A stretch of DNA of 64,000 nucleotides. Origin: Cordia subcordata (lineage: Eukaryota > Streptophyta > Magnoliopsida > Boraginales > Cordiaceae). The notes beneath the pieces were generated by a model. It was not told the origin of the DNA. It was given only the letters and a program-made list of their open reading frames with translations, and made no database searches. Below are positions 11,188 to 22,269 of the stretch, piece after piece; within the stretch, counting starts at the first letter, position 1; each line of letters begins with the position of its first letter. The translations under genes were made by a program, and so were the position numbers. The stretch lies in assembly GCA_028554755.1 (NCBI GenBank), contig JAPTOF010000005.1, positions 17,892,001 to 17,956,000 on the forward strand, written 5' to 3'.

Positions 11188-12270
11188 ATGTTAATTATGA
11201 TTTCACAACTAAAATTTTTATTTGGCAAACCTTTTTTGTGGGCATCCTTAAAGTCAAATATTCAACCACTAAAGAGATAGTTTGGTTTCGCTTTTAAAAA
11301 GCTGAACTAATATTTCTGCAATAGATGTCTATTATGAGAAAAAAAGGAGGGCGGGGAGGGAGGAGGTGTTTGGTTTTCCAACCTGAAGTTTGGTTTGATC
11401 CCAAAATCAAGACAATATTAGGCTAAACGAAAAAGTTAAAAATTTTGCTTCTTCTTTTACAATTTGCAAGAAGGAGTATCAATTTTTTTTTTTTTTGACA
11501 AAAGTATTCTCATTGTTTTTGTTATTAATATTTCTTGAATTATAATCATAATAAAAAATAAATAAAATAATAGAATATAAAATTTATAAATTAAAAATAA
11601 ACTTAAAAATTTAAATTTAATAAAAACGAAATAAAAAATCAATAAAAATATATTAAAATAACTAAATTAATTTAATGAATTAAAAATACATAAATTTAAT
11701 AGCATGTTTAATCTTTAATTTAATAGTAATTTATTAATTCTTAATTTAATTTATTTTTTTTCATTTATGTCATACAAAGCAAATAATAGTTTATTATTAT
11801 AAGTTTCAAAATGCTCTTATAGTAATTTAGATAACTGACCATTATTTTCAAATGTAAAATTAAATATCACTTCATTTAATAAGATCCGTTTTGTATAAAA
11901 ATAACTAAACATATTTCTTTTAACCAAAAATCCGTTTCTAGGAGGTCTTCCTAGAAAACGGTGTTTGAAAAACCAAAAGTCCTTTTAACTCTCAAGTTCT
12001 CTCTCCCTCTCTCTTTTTCACTTTTCTCTTTTAACGTACGTGTTAGGTAGTATAAAATTAATGGCATCGCTGAATTTCTTCTTCTCTTTTTCTTGATTTC
12101 TGGTATAGAAAAATTCAATTTAACAACTCACACACCCACACAAATATATACACACATACATGGATACAAACATATATATATATATATGTTGTATATGGTT
12201 AATTGCTTTTTAAAGGAATTATTAATAATTCACATAAATTATGAAAAAATTCTATTAGCAAGTTTAATTT
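11188..12270 (+). repeat. Segmental duplication, copy B, left part (interrupted)
   Basis: Bases 11188-11272 and 11989-12270 match copy A near 487-560 and 563-795. The two parts are separated by an insertion at 11273-11985. Similarity stops near 12270, where copy A continues directly but copy B carries about 4.1 kb of extra sequence. Confidence 0.7.
11273..11985. mobile_element. 713-bp insertion with TAA target duplication
   Basis: It interrupts copy B exactly where copy A reads continuously (GCCAGTAACTCTCAAATTC near 560). TAA is present on both sides (11270-11272 and 11986-11988). The ends are weakly inverted (left AGAGATAGTTTGGTTT, right complement AAAGGACTTTTGGTTT). The interior is AT-rich without a coding frame. 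This fits a non-autonomous PIF/Harbinger-type element, but the family is not established. Confidence 0.6.
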
Positions 12271-12765
12271 TATTGAACAAACTGTTTATGAATATTTAAC
12301 AAATAGTCTTTTCATTCTAAACAAATATCTGTGGTTATTTTCATGTATAAATGTTTGTTAATTTTACACTTGTCAACAGGTATTGTGATGATCTATAGAT
12401 TTTACTGGACAAACAGCTTATGAATACTGAATAAATACTCTTTTTATTTTGAACAAACACCTGTGACTACTTTCATGCATAAATACTTGTCAATTTTGCA
12501 CTTATTAATAGATATTGTGATGATCTATGGATTTTACTGGACAAATAACTTGTGAATATTGAATAAATAGTCTTTTTATTCTGAACAAATATCTGTAACT
12601 ATTTTTATGTATAGATGTTTTTGTGGATTTTATTGGACAAACATCTTATAAATACTAAACAAACATCTGCGACTGTTTTCATGTATAGATATTTCTGTGG
12701 ATTTTACTGGATAAACAGCTTATGAATACTGAACAAATAATCTGGTACAACATGCTTTATGTTTT
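12268..12765 (+). repeat. Diverged tandem repeats, about five units
   Basis: Units share an anchor of the type GATTTTACTGGACAAACAGC followed by TTATGAATACTGAA. Anchors occur near 12270, 12394, 12530, 12624 and 12702, so the spacing is irregular (about 78-136 bp). Between anchors is a TTTTCATGTATA(A/G)AT motif. The block is absent from copy A, so it arrived or expanded with the copy B insertion. Confidence 0.7.
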
Positions 12766-13192
12766 TGTAAGTGCATGATATAATTTGCGCACAGATGGAC
12801 TAGAAAGTTAAATTCAAATAAGTCCCCAATGTTGACATGTTTTTAAATTTTAATCCCTATTGTTTCTAATAATTCATAAAAGTCCCCAATGTTTAATTAT
12901 TGTGGTTAGATTAGTCCCTGCAGTTAGAATGGACATTAGTTTTGACAAAAATGTCACAAATGACATATATATGCTCAAACATAAAAGTAATTGACAATCG
13001 TACCCTTTGTACCATAAAACAAAATCTGATTATCTATTTTTAGACTTCTCAAAACAAATCCCTAATTTTCTCCCTCAAATTGAAATCCTAACTCATCCCC
13101 AAATGTAAACCTAATTAATACCCGGATGTAGACCCTAACCTGTATACGTAAAGTTCATCTACACCTAAATATCATTTTTCAATATTTTTCAG

Positions 13193-14340
13193 TCGATGCT
13201 TGCACAGAATTTCAAGTTGATAGCGATTTCAATAACATCATGGCTTATGTTCGAAGATTGCATAGTTTTGATGCACCTACCTATGGTATGCAATGATTTT
13301 AATTTGCTTTTCTTGTTATACATCTTTTTTTTTAGGATTACTAGATTTTGTTTCTTTCTTATTATTCATACATATTTACGTGTTTGAATTTGAGCATTTA
13401 TTGGCTTTTTTTATTTTGTATGCTTATTGTGAGTTAATCTAAGTTTTGATGAGGGTTTAGATTAAAAAAAACTGTTTAAGGTTTCTGGGTATTGAAATCC
13501 CTTTTTTTTTTTTTAGTTTTAACTGAAAATCCCAAATTTTCTTCATTATTAGGAAATTAATTAAATTGCACTTGATTTCTCGTTTTTGTTAAATTAGTAG
13601 CCAGTGGTGAAAACTAGATTAATGTAAGTATTGACAATGATAATGAACTAGAAAATTTTTTAATTGAATATGCTGAGTGGAAACTTCCAAGTCATCCGAA
13701 AAGATGGCAGGCTTTTCAAAACAAATTTTTTTCTTCTATTCCATGGCAGTTGTGACTACCTAGCAGAATCAATAAAATAAAAGTAGAATGTAGACTAGTT
13801 ATGTACAATGAGAGAACCAGTTAGCGGATTATTCAATTCATTTTGTTTATATAATCAATTTGGGTTACCTTAACCAGAAAAATCTAATAAAATTGCTTAC
13901 CTTTCTATTGCTTTTTTTTTTTTACTGCTTTGGGGGGGGCCATGGTTTAGGGAAGGGCATTAAATTCTGTTCAAAAAGGCATGAGATTGGGAGGGACACC
14001 AACAACAGCCAAGGGATGATGACTATAAATCCAAAGAGGATCATCAATTTTAGGCCACCAAAAAGAGTTTTTGAAAAGCTAAGTATATTTGTTTCTAGAA
14101 AACCAAGTTTATTTGCTTTGTATATTCTAATACTAAGAACACTTCTTCGGTGTAGCCTAACCCTGTTGAAAATGAAGCTTCAGTTGGTAGTGAAACAAGT
14201 TTAGACGTGTTGCTTGATGATAAAGCAATTCCCGATACACCAATTCCAGATACTCCAATTTCAAAAGATCCAACCCAGAGATCACATGTGAGTCCAATGG
14301 CAGCATCTTTGATAGAAGATTTTGTTCAAAATGTTGCCTT
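13193..14340 (+). pseudogene. Decayed protein fragments, possibly MULE transposase ends
   Basis: Coding-like pieces occur in several frames. One before a GTATGC donor-like site reads FNNIMAYVRRLHSFDAPTY (about 13225-13285). Near 13640-13755 is an acidic piece ending in EYAEWKLPSHPKRWQAFQNK and a stop. Near 13965 CSKRHEIGRDTNNS lines up with a MULE-type CX2CX4HX4C knuckle in which three of four ligands are lost. Near 14190-14300 is an Asp/Pro-rich tail (DKAIPDTPIPDTPISKDP). The order N-terminal piece, knuckle, tail would fit a transposase, but the catalytic core is not seen. A captured host fragment is an alternative. Confidence 0.3.
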
Positions 14341-14604
14341 GGATCTTATTTCCAAGTTTGGTTGGTGACTTGTTTTTGTATATGGATTTCTATCAAGGAG
14401 GTTGCCTAAATTTTTGTCAAAGGGGTTGCCTTTTTGGAGAATATTATGCAAATGTTGGCTTTTGTAAATAGGATGATTTGCACAGTTGGTTTTTGTAAAT
14501 GGGGTTATGTACAAAGCTAATTTTTGTAAATGGGCAACTTAAATATTTAGTAAATTGTTTAATCCTAGGTGTAGTTTTGACTTCAGGGCTCTGTAAATGA
14601 TTTA

Positions 14605-15072
14605 GAGGGTGTTTGGTTTGGCTTTTTTCTGGTGAAACTTGCTTAAAGCCTAATTTAAGCTAATGAAAGTGTTTGTTTTAATTAAAAACGTATTTTTTTA
14701 AGTGACTTTAAGTAGAAAATAAAAAGCTCTCTAACCCCACTTTTTGCTTTTTATAGCTTTAAGCACTTTAAAAAAAAGTAAGTTTGACCAAATCATTTAT
14801 TATCTTATCCTTATCTTTTTATTTTTATTACTAAAATATCTTTACTCTTTTATCTTATACTTACCTTTTTAAATTATATTTAATGTCCTTAATAGTTATT
14901 TTAATTATATAACTTACTTTTCAACCCACTTTAATCAAACATATAAATACTTATTTTTATAACTACAACTTTTATTCAAACATGTAACTACTTCATGTTG
15001 ACAATAAAAAAAAGCCACTTAAAGTTGGAAGTGTTTTAAGTAGCTTTTTTATAAGCCAATCCAAAGACCCTC
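14605..15072 (+). mobile_element. 468-bp Tourist-type MITE (family 2)
   Basis: It is flanked by TTA at 14602-14604 and 15073-15075. Terminal inverted repeats begin GAGGGTGTTTGGTTTGGCTT on the left and, on the complement of the right end, GAGGGTCTTTGGATTGGCTT. It is homologous, in reverse orientation, to 20487-20942 (shared TTTGACCAAAT and CTAAAATATCTTTACTCTTT). It is non-coding and nested inside the copy B insert. Confidence 0.85.
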
Positions 15073-15664
15073 TTAATCCGGTTTAGCTTTTGGATATGCT
15101 TTGAAGTTCAGTTTAAATGTAATCAGTGATGGAAGTTCAATTTAGATGAAATATTGGCAAGTATTGATATAAATGATATGGACTCGTATTCAGATTTATA
15201 GAATTTCAGTTTGTAAAATTTTGATTTGTGGAATTTTTGTTTCATTTAGACTTTGATTCAACTTTAATGCTATATGAAATTTTTATTCTGTTGTAATTAA
15301 TTATTTTTTAAACAAGAATTTCTTGCCTAGAAGGAAAGAAGGGGGGGGGGGGTGGGGGAGGGGGAAGCAACAGGAATTTGACATTTTGGATGATAGTTAT
15401 TGCATTCTTTGCATATTTGGATTTATTTCAAACTTTTATAAGACACGTTAGACATATGATTGAAATTTTTTTAATGAAAATTAGGAACTTTTTTTTGTCT
15501 AAAAGTTATTCCACAATGAAATTCATAATACAAAAGTTTAAGGTATTACAATCAATTAAAAAAAAAAAAAGAATGACAATTCCACTTGTCTCATTGGCTT
15601 TATGTCCCACATGTTGAATGCACTATTGAAACCCCTTGGTTGCATCAGTTTGGTAGCCTTTGAA

Positions 15665-15902
15665 TCCTCTCCTAACTCTTATTTTAGCCTTACCCTTCTA
15701 ACTTAAATTTTCAATCATGTATTTCATATTTTAACAGATCTTCATTATTGATTGAAATATTATACTCCTACAAAAACTAATTTTTCATTCTTATCGTCTC
15801 GCTCTTTTTTATTTAAATCAATGGTGAAGATTTATTGATATATGAAATAATGGTTAAGATTTTAAATTAGAAGGTTAGGACCACATAAGAGTTAAGAGAA
15901 GA
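15665..15902. repeat. Foldback (inverted repeat) element
   Basis: The left arm (from 15665, CTCCTAACTCTTATTTTAGC) and the right arm (to 15902) are imperfect reverse complements over about 70 bp around a short spacer. The RNA would form a long hairpin. No target duplication was fixed, so a MITE is likely but not proven. Confidence 0.5.
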
Positions 15903-16439
15903 TTGTCATCCGTTGCTCACACCTTTTCAACAAAACCTGATGCATTTGCAACAAACAAAATTTCCTCCACCTCCAGTTCCATCGCCAACTTTCGACCCAA
16001 ATTAAATTAGGATGTTTTGCTTGTTGTCGTCTTGAGAATTTTGGTATAAAACTTTTCATGTTTCATATTAAATTTAAATGAGAAAAAAAATGAGTTGTAG
16101 CCTTGTTTTTTTTTTTAATAATCAGGAAATAGAAATATTATTAAGCAATAGAAAAAAAAAACATATTAGCCTATACCACCAGTAGCAATGAAAATAAAGC
16201 GAAAAGCTTTACACTTCCATATTAGCATAATAGATGAAATTCTATTTTTCAATTTTACCCAGATATCATTGGTTATGTGCAAAGCGCATGATCAACTTTT
16301 GGTTAATTTTGTGTGTGATTTTGACCTTAAGAACTAATTTGATTGGTTTTTGAAAATATTAAGGACTAGTTTGCATTAATTGAAACAAGTCGGACTAATT
16401 TGAAAAATCATAGCAACTTTGGGGACCACTTGTGCGATT

Positions 16440-17051
16440 TTCCCTTCTTACAACTTGGGAGGAAAAAAGTTATTATATTATTCATTTTTTAAAATAAATA
16501 TATTTTGTTTACATGTAACACTTTATATCAAGACGTATGTAATTTTATAGAATACAATTTAGTGATAGGTCATGGACTCAGTAGCAAATTTCCATAAATA
16601 TATACATATATACATATATAAATATATACATATATACATATATAAATATATACATATACATACATATATATATGTCCATATTCTGCTTTATAAAGATAAT
16701 AATTGATTTTTAACCGATATTATCATTATTACAGATGCTATTAAGTCTCATGCAAATAATTCTCTTTTGCTTTTTATATTATTATTGCAAACTTGGTCCT
16801 GCTTTTAGTAGCATCTTTAGGCTGATTGGTTGCTTTCTTTAAGTGGTTTCTCTGTTGAATCACCACCAAAGTTTACGGGCCTGTTTCAGATTGACGTTTA
16901 ACAAGAAAAATACTTGGTTTTGTTAAAAAAAAAAAGGTATATAAAGTGTTTGGTTATGTGAAATCTGAATTTTGAAAGACTTAAAATAGAGTTTAAAAAA
17001 AATATCTATCAAATTATGTTACTTTTTCTCAAACTGTATTCTACAAATGGC

Positions 17052-17107
<56 letters not shown>

Positions 17108-17690
17108 TTATTTATTTATTTATTTTCAAATACTAAATATATTACTTAAACAAACTTAAAAACTTTAAAATTTTTAAAAAATAAAAAATAAAATTTAAAA
17201 ACTAAAAAATAAAAATTATAAAATAAAAATAAAAAATGAATTTGAAAAACTTAAAAATTAAATATTAAAAATAAAAAATAAAATTTTAAATTTTAAAATT
17301 ACAAAAAAATAAAAAATTCATAAACTATAAAAAAGTCTAAAATATTAGAATCAAATAAATAAATTATAAACAATACTTTGAACAACATTTTTAACCAAAC
17401 AAGTCACAAATTACTTTCTTATTGAACATAATTTTTTTCAAATAAAATAATTTTTTTCAACAAAAAGTTTAATTTGAGTTTAGGACGATTTGAAATAAGA
17501 TTAGCACATTGAAATAGCAATGCCAAAGTGGCCCGAAGTAGAATGATTACTCATCCGAAGAAGTGATTTTGCCCCTTTATTCTTTTGTTTTAGCAAATTC
17601 AAAAGTACTCTCTTTCTCGTAACGTGAGTCAATGGAAACCTGACTTTTCAAAGAAGTTTAATTTTTACTTGTTCTAGAGTATACCCTACA
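16440..17690 (+). repeat. Segmental duplication, copy B, right part, with (AT)n
   Basis: It is collinear with copy A 935-2050 and 9081-9700 but lacks the MITE at 1517 and the Copia element, so it gives the empty sites for both. A long TA run lies at 17051-17103, followed by TTTA repeats. A second TA/TACA run lies near 16590-16676. No gene is seen. Confidence 0.75.
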
Positions 17691-17713
17691 CACACACACA
17701 CACATATATATAT

Positions 17714-18466
17714 CGTTATAAACAAATATACCATATTAATTAGTTGTAGTTGGAATAATTAAAAACAAACTAACATCAATCGTCTAACATTATTGGAAGG
17801 GTTTATTAGGGAAAGGAAGTAAATGTTTCTTTAAACTATGTGAAAATAAAATTTCTCTATCTTTGTAGGACAGAGATATGTTAACTTATATAGTTATATA
17901 ATTATTTTATCATTATCAATTTTTCTCCTTACATTATCAAATCTAAACCAACACCAGTACACTACTACCAAAATGAAAAAGACATTGATCGATACATTAA
18001 CATTACAAACCCATAGGAACATCATCGTATCATATAATGCGAAATTCCCACCCTACATGCCATCTCGTGATCTTCTTCATATATCTCGTTATAAACGAAC
18101 ATATCATATTAATTAGTTGTAGTTGGAATAATTAAAAACAAAGTAACATCAACCATTTAGTGTTATTGCAGGGTTTATTAGCGAAAGGCGAAGCAAAATT
18201 TTTCTTTAAATCATGTGAAATTAAAAATAAATCTCTATCTTTGTAGGACAAAATATATTAGCTTATATAGTTATATAATTTTTTTTATCACTATCAATTT
18301 TTCTCCTAACATTATATTATATAATCTAAACCAACATCTATACATCACTCCACCAAAATAAAAATGACATTGATACATTACAAACCCAAAGCAACATCAT
18401 CATATAATATAATTAAAAAAAGTCTGAAATTCCCACCATAGTTGCCATCTATTGATCATCCAAACC
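17714..18466 (+). repeat. Tandem duplication of a ~373-bp unit
   Basis: Two units start at CGTTATAAAC near 17714 and 18087. Both contain ATTAGTTGTAGTTGGAATAA, then GGGTTTATTAG, CTCTATCTTTGTAGGACA, TTATATAGTTATATAATT and ATCAATTTTTCTCC, and end near CTTGATCATC-like sequence. They are diverged by substitutions and small indels. No coding function is seen. Confidence 0.8.
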
Positions 18467-18489
18467 ACTTTGAAGACACCAGCATCACA

Positions 18490-18678
18490 CTAATTAGACG
18501 AAAATTAAATTAGTGACGGATTAGTAACGGAAACCAATTGCGATCGCCCGTGTCCATAGTCACGGAAATCGTCCATCACTCGTGTCCATCACCAGAAACA
18601 CACTTGGACGAACACTAAAAATCAACGACGGATTAGTTACGGAAACCGTCCCGTATTCCCATTAATTTTCATGTAGTG
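18490..18678. mobile_element. Small CACTA-like non-autonomous element
   Basis: The right end, on the complement, reads CACTACATGAAAATTAATGG, a CACTA-type terminus. The left end reads CACTAATTAGACGAAAATTA. Just inside both ends lie GACGGATTAGT-type motifs in inverted orientation, as in CACTA subterminal regions. The element stops 2 bp from the stop codon of the neighbouring membrane-protein gene. The 3-bp flanks do not match, so the exact left boundary is uncertain. Confidence 0.45.
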
Positions 18679-18680
18679 GA

Positions 18681-19049
18681 CTAAACGAGTGTGTCTCCGG
18701 GATGTGCCCGCAGATTAGCGAAGTAAGACCTGGGATCGCTCTCAAAAGCATGTCTTGGCATCCTAACGTTCCTTCCGGGAGCTTTCATCATCCTCACTGA
18801 TCTTCCACGTCGGCAGCAACATCGGTAGCAACATCGGCAGAAACATATGCACAGGATCAGAACCACAGCAGCGATAAGATATGGCAAAGCCACTTGAAGC
18901 CAGTGGTGCAGCTTTTCTGATCTTGTCTCTGGTGGAAAAACATTGTCAAACCAATCCAGGACTTGCCCAGAAAAATTCTCCAGCAGCAGCAGAAGCTCCT
19001 TCAACTTCTCCACCACATAATTCATCACTCTATCAAAGTCAAACCCCAT
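18681..19049 (-). CDS. Small Cys-rich single-pass membrane protein
   Basis: This is an intact single-exon gene for a 122-residue protein. I chose the ATG at 19049 (MGFDFDRVMNYV) because the sequence upstream in the same frame is repetitive, His/Thr-rich and leader-like. Residues 1-50 are amphipathic, with Leu-rich helical stretches. Residues 51-72 form a transmembrane segment (LPYLIAAVVLILCICF). A cluster of eight Cys spans residues 67-79 (CICFCRCCYRCCC), then a basic RRGRSVR patch. The tail has MMKAPGR and ESDPRSYF motifs that I recall from an uncharacterised plant-specific family; that is memory, not a search. The membrane-proximal cysteines are plausible S-acylation sites. The function is unknown. 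A CACTA-like element begins 2 bp past the stop. Confidence 0.75.
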   Translation of the reverse strand: MGFDFDRVMNYVVEKLKELLLLLENFSGQVLDWFDNVFPPETRSEKLHHWLQVALPYLIAAVVLILCICFCRCCYRCCCRRGRSVRMMKAPGRNVRMPRHAFESDPRSYFANLRAHPGDTLV

Positions 19050-19172
19050 CCTTACTACTATCTGGTGTCTGTGTGTGTGTTTGTATGTGTGTTTTCCTGC
19101 GTGTAGATATAGTAGGTTCTCAAAGTGTACGGGGTTGCGTAATATCATGTCAATGGACCTGAGGAATCATTA

Positions 19173-19451
19173 AGGGCTCGTTTTGATTTTTTTCTTTTAA
19201 AAGCATTTTTTAACTAACTTTTGTAAAAAGTTTTTTTTAAAAAAAAAAGTTAAAAACTTTGACTTCTAAAAAAAAATTTGTGGTGGAATTAGGGGTAGTT
19301 TAAATGATTGATATTATCTGTTACAGGTACGAGATTTTGAGTTTAATTCTATGAGATAAAGGGTTTAACAAAAAAAAAATGTAGTTATGATTTTTTTAAA
19401 GTTTTAATTTTTTTTCCTTTTAAAGTTATGCTAAATAGCCACTGCAAAAAA

Positions 19452-19497
<46 letters not shown>

Positions 19498-19543
19498 TTT
19501 TAAATGTATTTTCCCTTAAAAGAGTCCCAATAAAAACAGGCCA
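19173..19543. mobile_element. Tourist-type MITE with a nested insertion
   Basis: It is flanked by TTA at 19170-19172 and 19544-19546, with ends AGGGCTCGTTTTGATTT and, on the complement, TGGCCTGTTTTTATTGGG. It is longer (371 bp) than its relatives because about 95 bp near 19283-19378 interrupts the family sequence. That piece has a GAGTTTAATTCT box-B-like motif and an A-tail, so it may be a small SINE. A TA microsatellite lies at 19452-19490. The element sits about 120 bp upstream of the minus-strand membrane-protein ATG. Confidence 0.7.
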
Positions 19544-19546
19544 TTA

Positions 19547-20318
19547 ACACAATCACCAAAAGGTGGACCAAAAAGATTCCCAAGTCAAGATTAGGACAGT
19601 TTATGACAAGTGGCCTCCGGTATGGGGCCAAGTAATTAAATGTTTAGAATAATTCATCCAATTAAAAAGAGTAGCTTATACAATACGTTTCTGCTAGCTT
19701 CCCTGAACAGCTTCTATTCTTTCCGCGTCACTGAATAAAAAAACTCCCTTTCAAATATTAATTAACTGGGATTACTTTCATGATGTTAATTTCAGAAAAG
19801 ATTAGTGTTAAATTTAATGAATAGATAAAATTAAATCCTTTCTATAAATCTAATGATTTAGATGAAGTACTAACTTATGATAGTATTAGAGTTCAGATTA
19901 TAAATTCAAATTTCATTCATTTAATTGAAAACATTAAAACTATTCACACATAAGACTTGAAAATAAATTACCTTTGCACATGAAGGGATGTACAAAATGT
20001 AAGAAATAAATTATTCAACAATCAAACTTAATTCTTTCTTGATGCGAATAAAAGATGAAAAATGAATTAGCAAACCCTGCAATTTTCTTTGTTTGAGTAA
20101 CCATGTCCAGTCGTCTATAGAGGTGGCTGAACTGCTAACATAATAATTGATTTTATGAGAACTAGTTGGAAATCTTCAAATGCGTTGGTAATTGTATGAA
20201 ACAGATTTTCTACTTTGTTCATCGATTTTATTCCTTCCAATTGGCCATCAACAGCTAAGGAAATGCGCAAAGATGGTTCAACTCCATTGGGGTGGTCAGT
20301 TACAAGTATGAAGAATAA
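19547..20318. other. Intergenic, nothing recognised
   Basis: No convincing reading frame, RNA gene or repeat was found in this AT-rich stretch. Confidence 0.4.
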
Positions 20319-20437
20319 GAGGGTGTTTAGCTTTGTTTATTTGGTGTTTATAAATACATAAATAGTAAAAAATATAAGAAATAGTACTTTTTTGAAGTGT
20401 TTATAAGTAACTAAAATAAGCAAAGCCAAACACATTC
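20319..20437. mobile_element. 119-bp MITE with TAA target duplication
   Basis: The ends are GAGGGTGTTTAGCTTTG and, on the complement, GAATGTGTTTGGCTTTG. Direct TAA repeats lie at 20316-20318 and 20438-20440. It is a short internal-deletion type related to the 468-bp family by its termini. Confidence 0.8.
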
Positions 20438-20486
20438 TAAGAGATTGGTAAACAAGGACCGAATAGGATGGTACGGTCTTATGTAG

Positions 20487-20942
20487 GAGGGTTTTAAAAA
20501 GCTATTTAGAGTACTTTTGATTTTAAACGACTTTTTGTATTTGATTTTTAATAGTTACGTGTTTGAATAAAAGTTATAGTTATAAAAATAAATATTTATA
20601 TATTTAGTTAAAGTGGGTTAAAAAGTAATCTATATTATTAAAATAACTATTAAGGACATAACAATAGAATTAAAAAGGTAAATATAATATAAAAGAGTAA
20701 AGATATTTTAGCAATAAAGATAATAAGGTAATGATAAAACAGTAAATAATTTGGTCAAACTTTTTTTTTAAGTGTTTAAAGCTATAAAAAACAGAAGTTG
20801 GGTGGGAAACTTTTTACTTTTTGCTTAAAGCCATTGAAAAAAAGTACTTTTTTTTATTAGAATAAACACTTCTATTAACTTAAATTAGACTTTAAAAGGT
20901 TTAACCAAAAAAAAAAAAAAGAAAGCCAAACCAAACACCCTC
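20487..20942 (-). mobile_element. 456-bp Tourist-type MITE (family 2, inverted copy)
   Basis: This is the reverse-oriented relative of 14605-15072. The right end, on the complement, reads GAGGGTGTTTGGTTTGGC, followed by TAA at 20943-20945. The left end GAGGGTTTTAAAAAGC is more degraded and is preceded by TAG, one mismatch from the right-hand TAA. It is non-coding. Confidence 0.7.
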
Positions 20943-20945
20943 TAA

Positions 20946-21722
20946 GTGGGATAGTTTAATATTTTTTCATTAAAAAAATTCCACCTTCGATTCAATCCCT
21001 GTCTCTCGTAAATTCATATTCTGGTCCAAAAGTCATTTTAACTACTTAAATTATTTCTAAATTTCAATCGAATAGTTCAATCGATCATTCATAAGAAGTT
21101 AAGAACGATCTTTAAATTAGTGCGAAAAGGATAATGGAGCAAGCACCAGTCTAGACGTAGGTTCAAAGAGCTAAACTTTCTATTGTTACAGCCCGCGGCT
21201 TTGTTCCCTGCTTTCCGGATGAAGCCGAGTGTTTTCTTTTTGCCGTTTTGTGGGTCAAAGATGAAGCCAAGTTGCATGTATGATGTATTCAATATTGCAC
21301 AGCGTTGCTAAAATTTTTTCCACAATGTCTTTAGTCTTCCCACTTGCCGCTGACGTGCCATATGGACATTGCATCGCCACCTACAAACAATTGGCCTTTT
21401 TTCTTAATTATATATAAGGGCATCTTTTTTGTGCGTGAAATAAGGGTGATCGTTTTTGTTTTTATGACTTGAAATTCATTTTAAATAATATTATATTAAG
21501 TTTATTTTAGTATTATAAATTTCATCATAAACAATTTGTGTCTATAAATTTTTTAAGTCAATCATGGGTGAAGCATTATTAGTGACGAGAAAGAATGACT
21601 TGAACTTAGGACTTCTGAGTATTGATAATGTAAAAATTATCAGTCAATAATCAAGCGTAAACAGTAGCTTTCTTAAGTTATGGAATCTGCAACAAAGAGA
21701 GATTGAGTACAGAACAACTCAG
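20946..21722. other. Intergenic, nothing recognised
   Basis: A short minus-strand frame (21089-21292) has no recognisable motif, and no other feature was supported. Confidence 0.4.
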
Positions 21723-21731
21723 GCCACAGAC

Positions 21732-21815
21732 GGCAAATTTTTATTTTTACCCTTTTTTTTTTAAATTGTTGTAAAAATACCCTTATTTTAAAATGGATTT
21801 CAAAAATACCTTTTT
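21732..21815 (+). repeat. MULE left terminal inverted repeat
   Basis: It begins GGCAAATTTTTATTTTTACC and ends just before the first palindromic 17-mer. It pairs with 29381-29463, with matching blocks such as AAAAATACC and TTTCAAAAATACCTTTTT (right-hand version TTTGCAAAAATACCTTTTT). Confidence 0.95.
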
Positions 21816-22069
21816 CGGTAAGTCACCTACCAAAACGGTAGATGACTTACCGTTCTTCCAGCTGTTAGAGAATATATCGAGAAGTGCCAGCGTGTCAGCA
21901 AGAACGGTAGGTGACCTACCATTATACCGTTATTAGGGAATAAACGGTAGGTCACCTACCGCTGCAATTTCCCAGCAACGGTAAGTGACTTACCGTTATT
22001 AGCTTTGACCGGTAAGTCACTTACTGTTCTTTGTGCCATTATTCCCTTTGACCGGTAACTCACATACCG
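21816..22069. promoter_or_regulatory. Left array of seven near-palindromic 17-mers
   Basis: There are seven copies of CGGTAAGTCACCTACCG-like sites (consensus CGGTARGTSACYTACCG, nearly its own reverse complement), at about 21816, 21836, 21904, 21943, 21976, 22009 and 22053. They lie between the terminal repeat and a TATTTAA box at 22091. Subterminal repeats are typical transposase or host-factor binding sites in DNA transposons. The binding protein is unknown. Confidence 0.85.
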
Positions 22070-22090
22070 TTTCATTATGGTTTGAACCCC

Positions 22091-22097
22091 TATTTAA
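22091..22097 (+). promoter_or_regulatory. TATA-like box of the MULE transposase gene
   Basis: TATTTAA lies 20 bp inside the left palindrome array and about 180 bp upstream of the transposase ATG at 22270. It is the only TATA-like candidate between them that is well placed. Confidence 0.45.
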
Positions 22098-22269
22098 CCC
22101 CCGCTCTCCCATCCCCGAACGCCCTAACACCAAAGTACATAGTTTCTTATTCTCTTTCACACTCCGCCTAGTATCCTTGATTTTCGAATCGCCAAAAATC
22201 TTTTCAATTATTTTCCACACATACATTCTTGTGTACTATCCATATAATATTTTAGTCAGTAAGAAAAAT

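Larger units (their letters stand above)
12775..16437 (+). mobile_element. Probable decayed Mutator-like element in copy B
   Basis: This insert is missing from copy A. Its ends look weakly inverted: left ATAATTTGCGCACAGATGG with nearby AGTCCCCAA; right, on the complement, AAAATCGCACAAGTGG with GTCCCCAAAG. Ends of this kind, with repeated 'AGTCC' motifs, are common in plant MULEs. The interior has protein-like fragments (13190-14340), including a degraded zinc-knuckle-like stretch. I found no clear 9-bp target duplication, and a MITE and a foldback element are nested inside. The element class is therefore an inference. Confidence 0.4.

Noticed and set aside
18881..19162. Plus-strand frame opposite the membrane-protein gene
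   Set aside because: It is the antisense shadow of a frame with a transmembrane segment and conserved-looking tail.
21816..22069. Palindromes as bacterial-type operators
   Set aside because: They sit inside MULE subterminal regions on both ends of the element, so a transposon role is the simpler reading.
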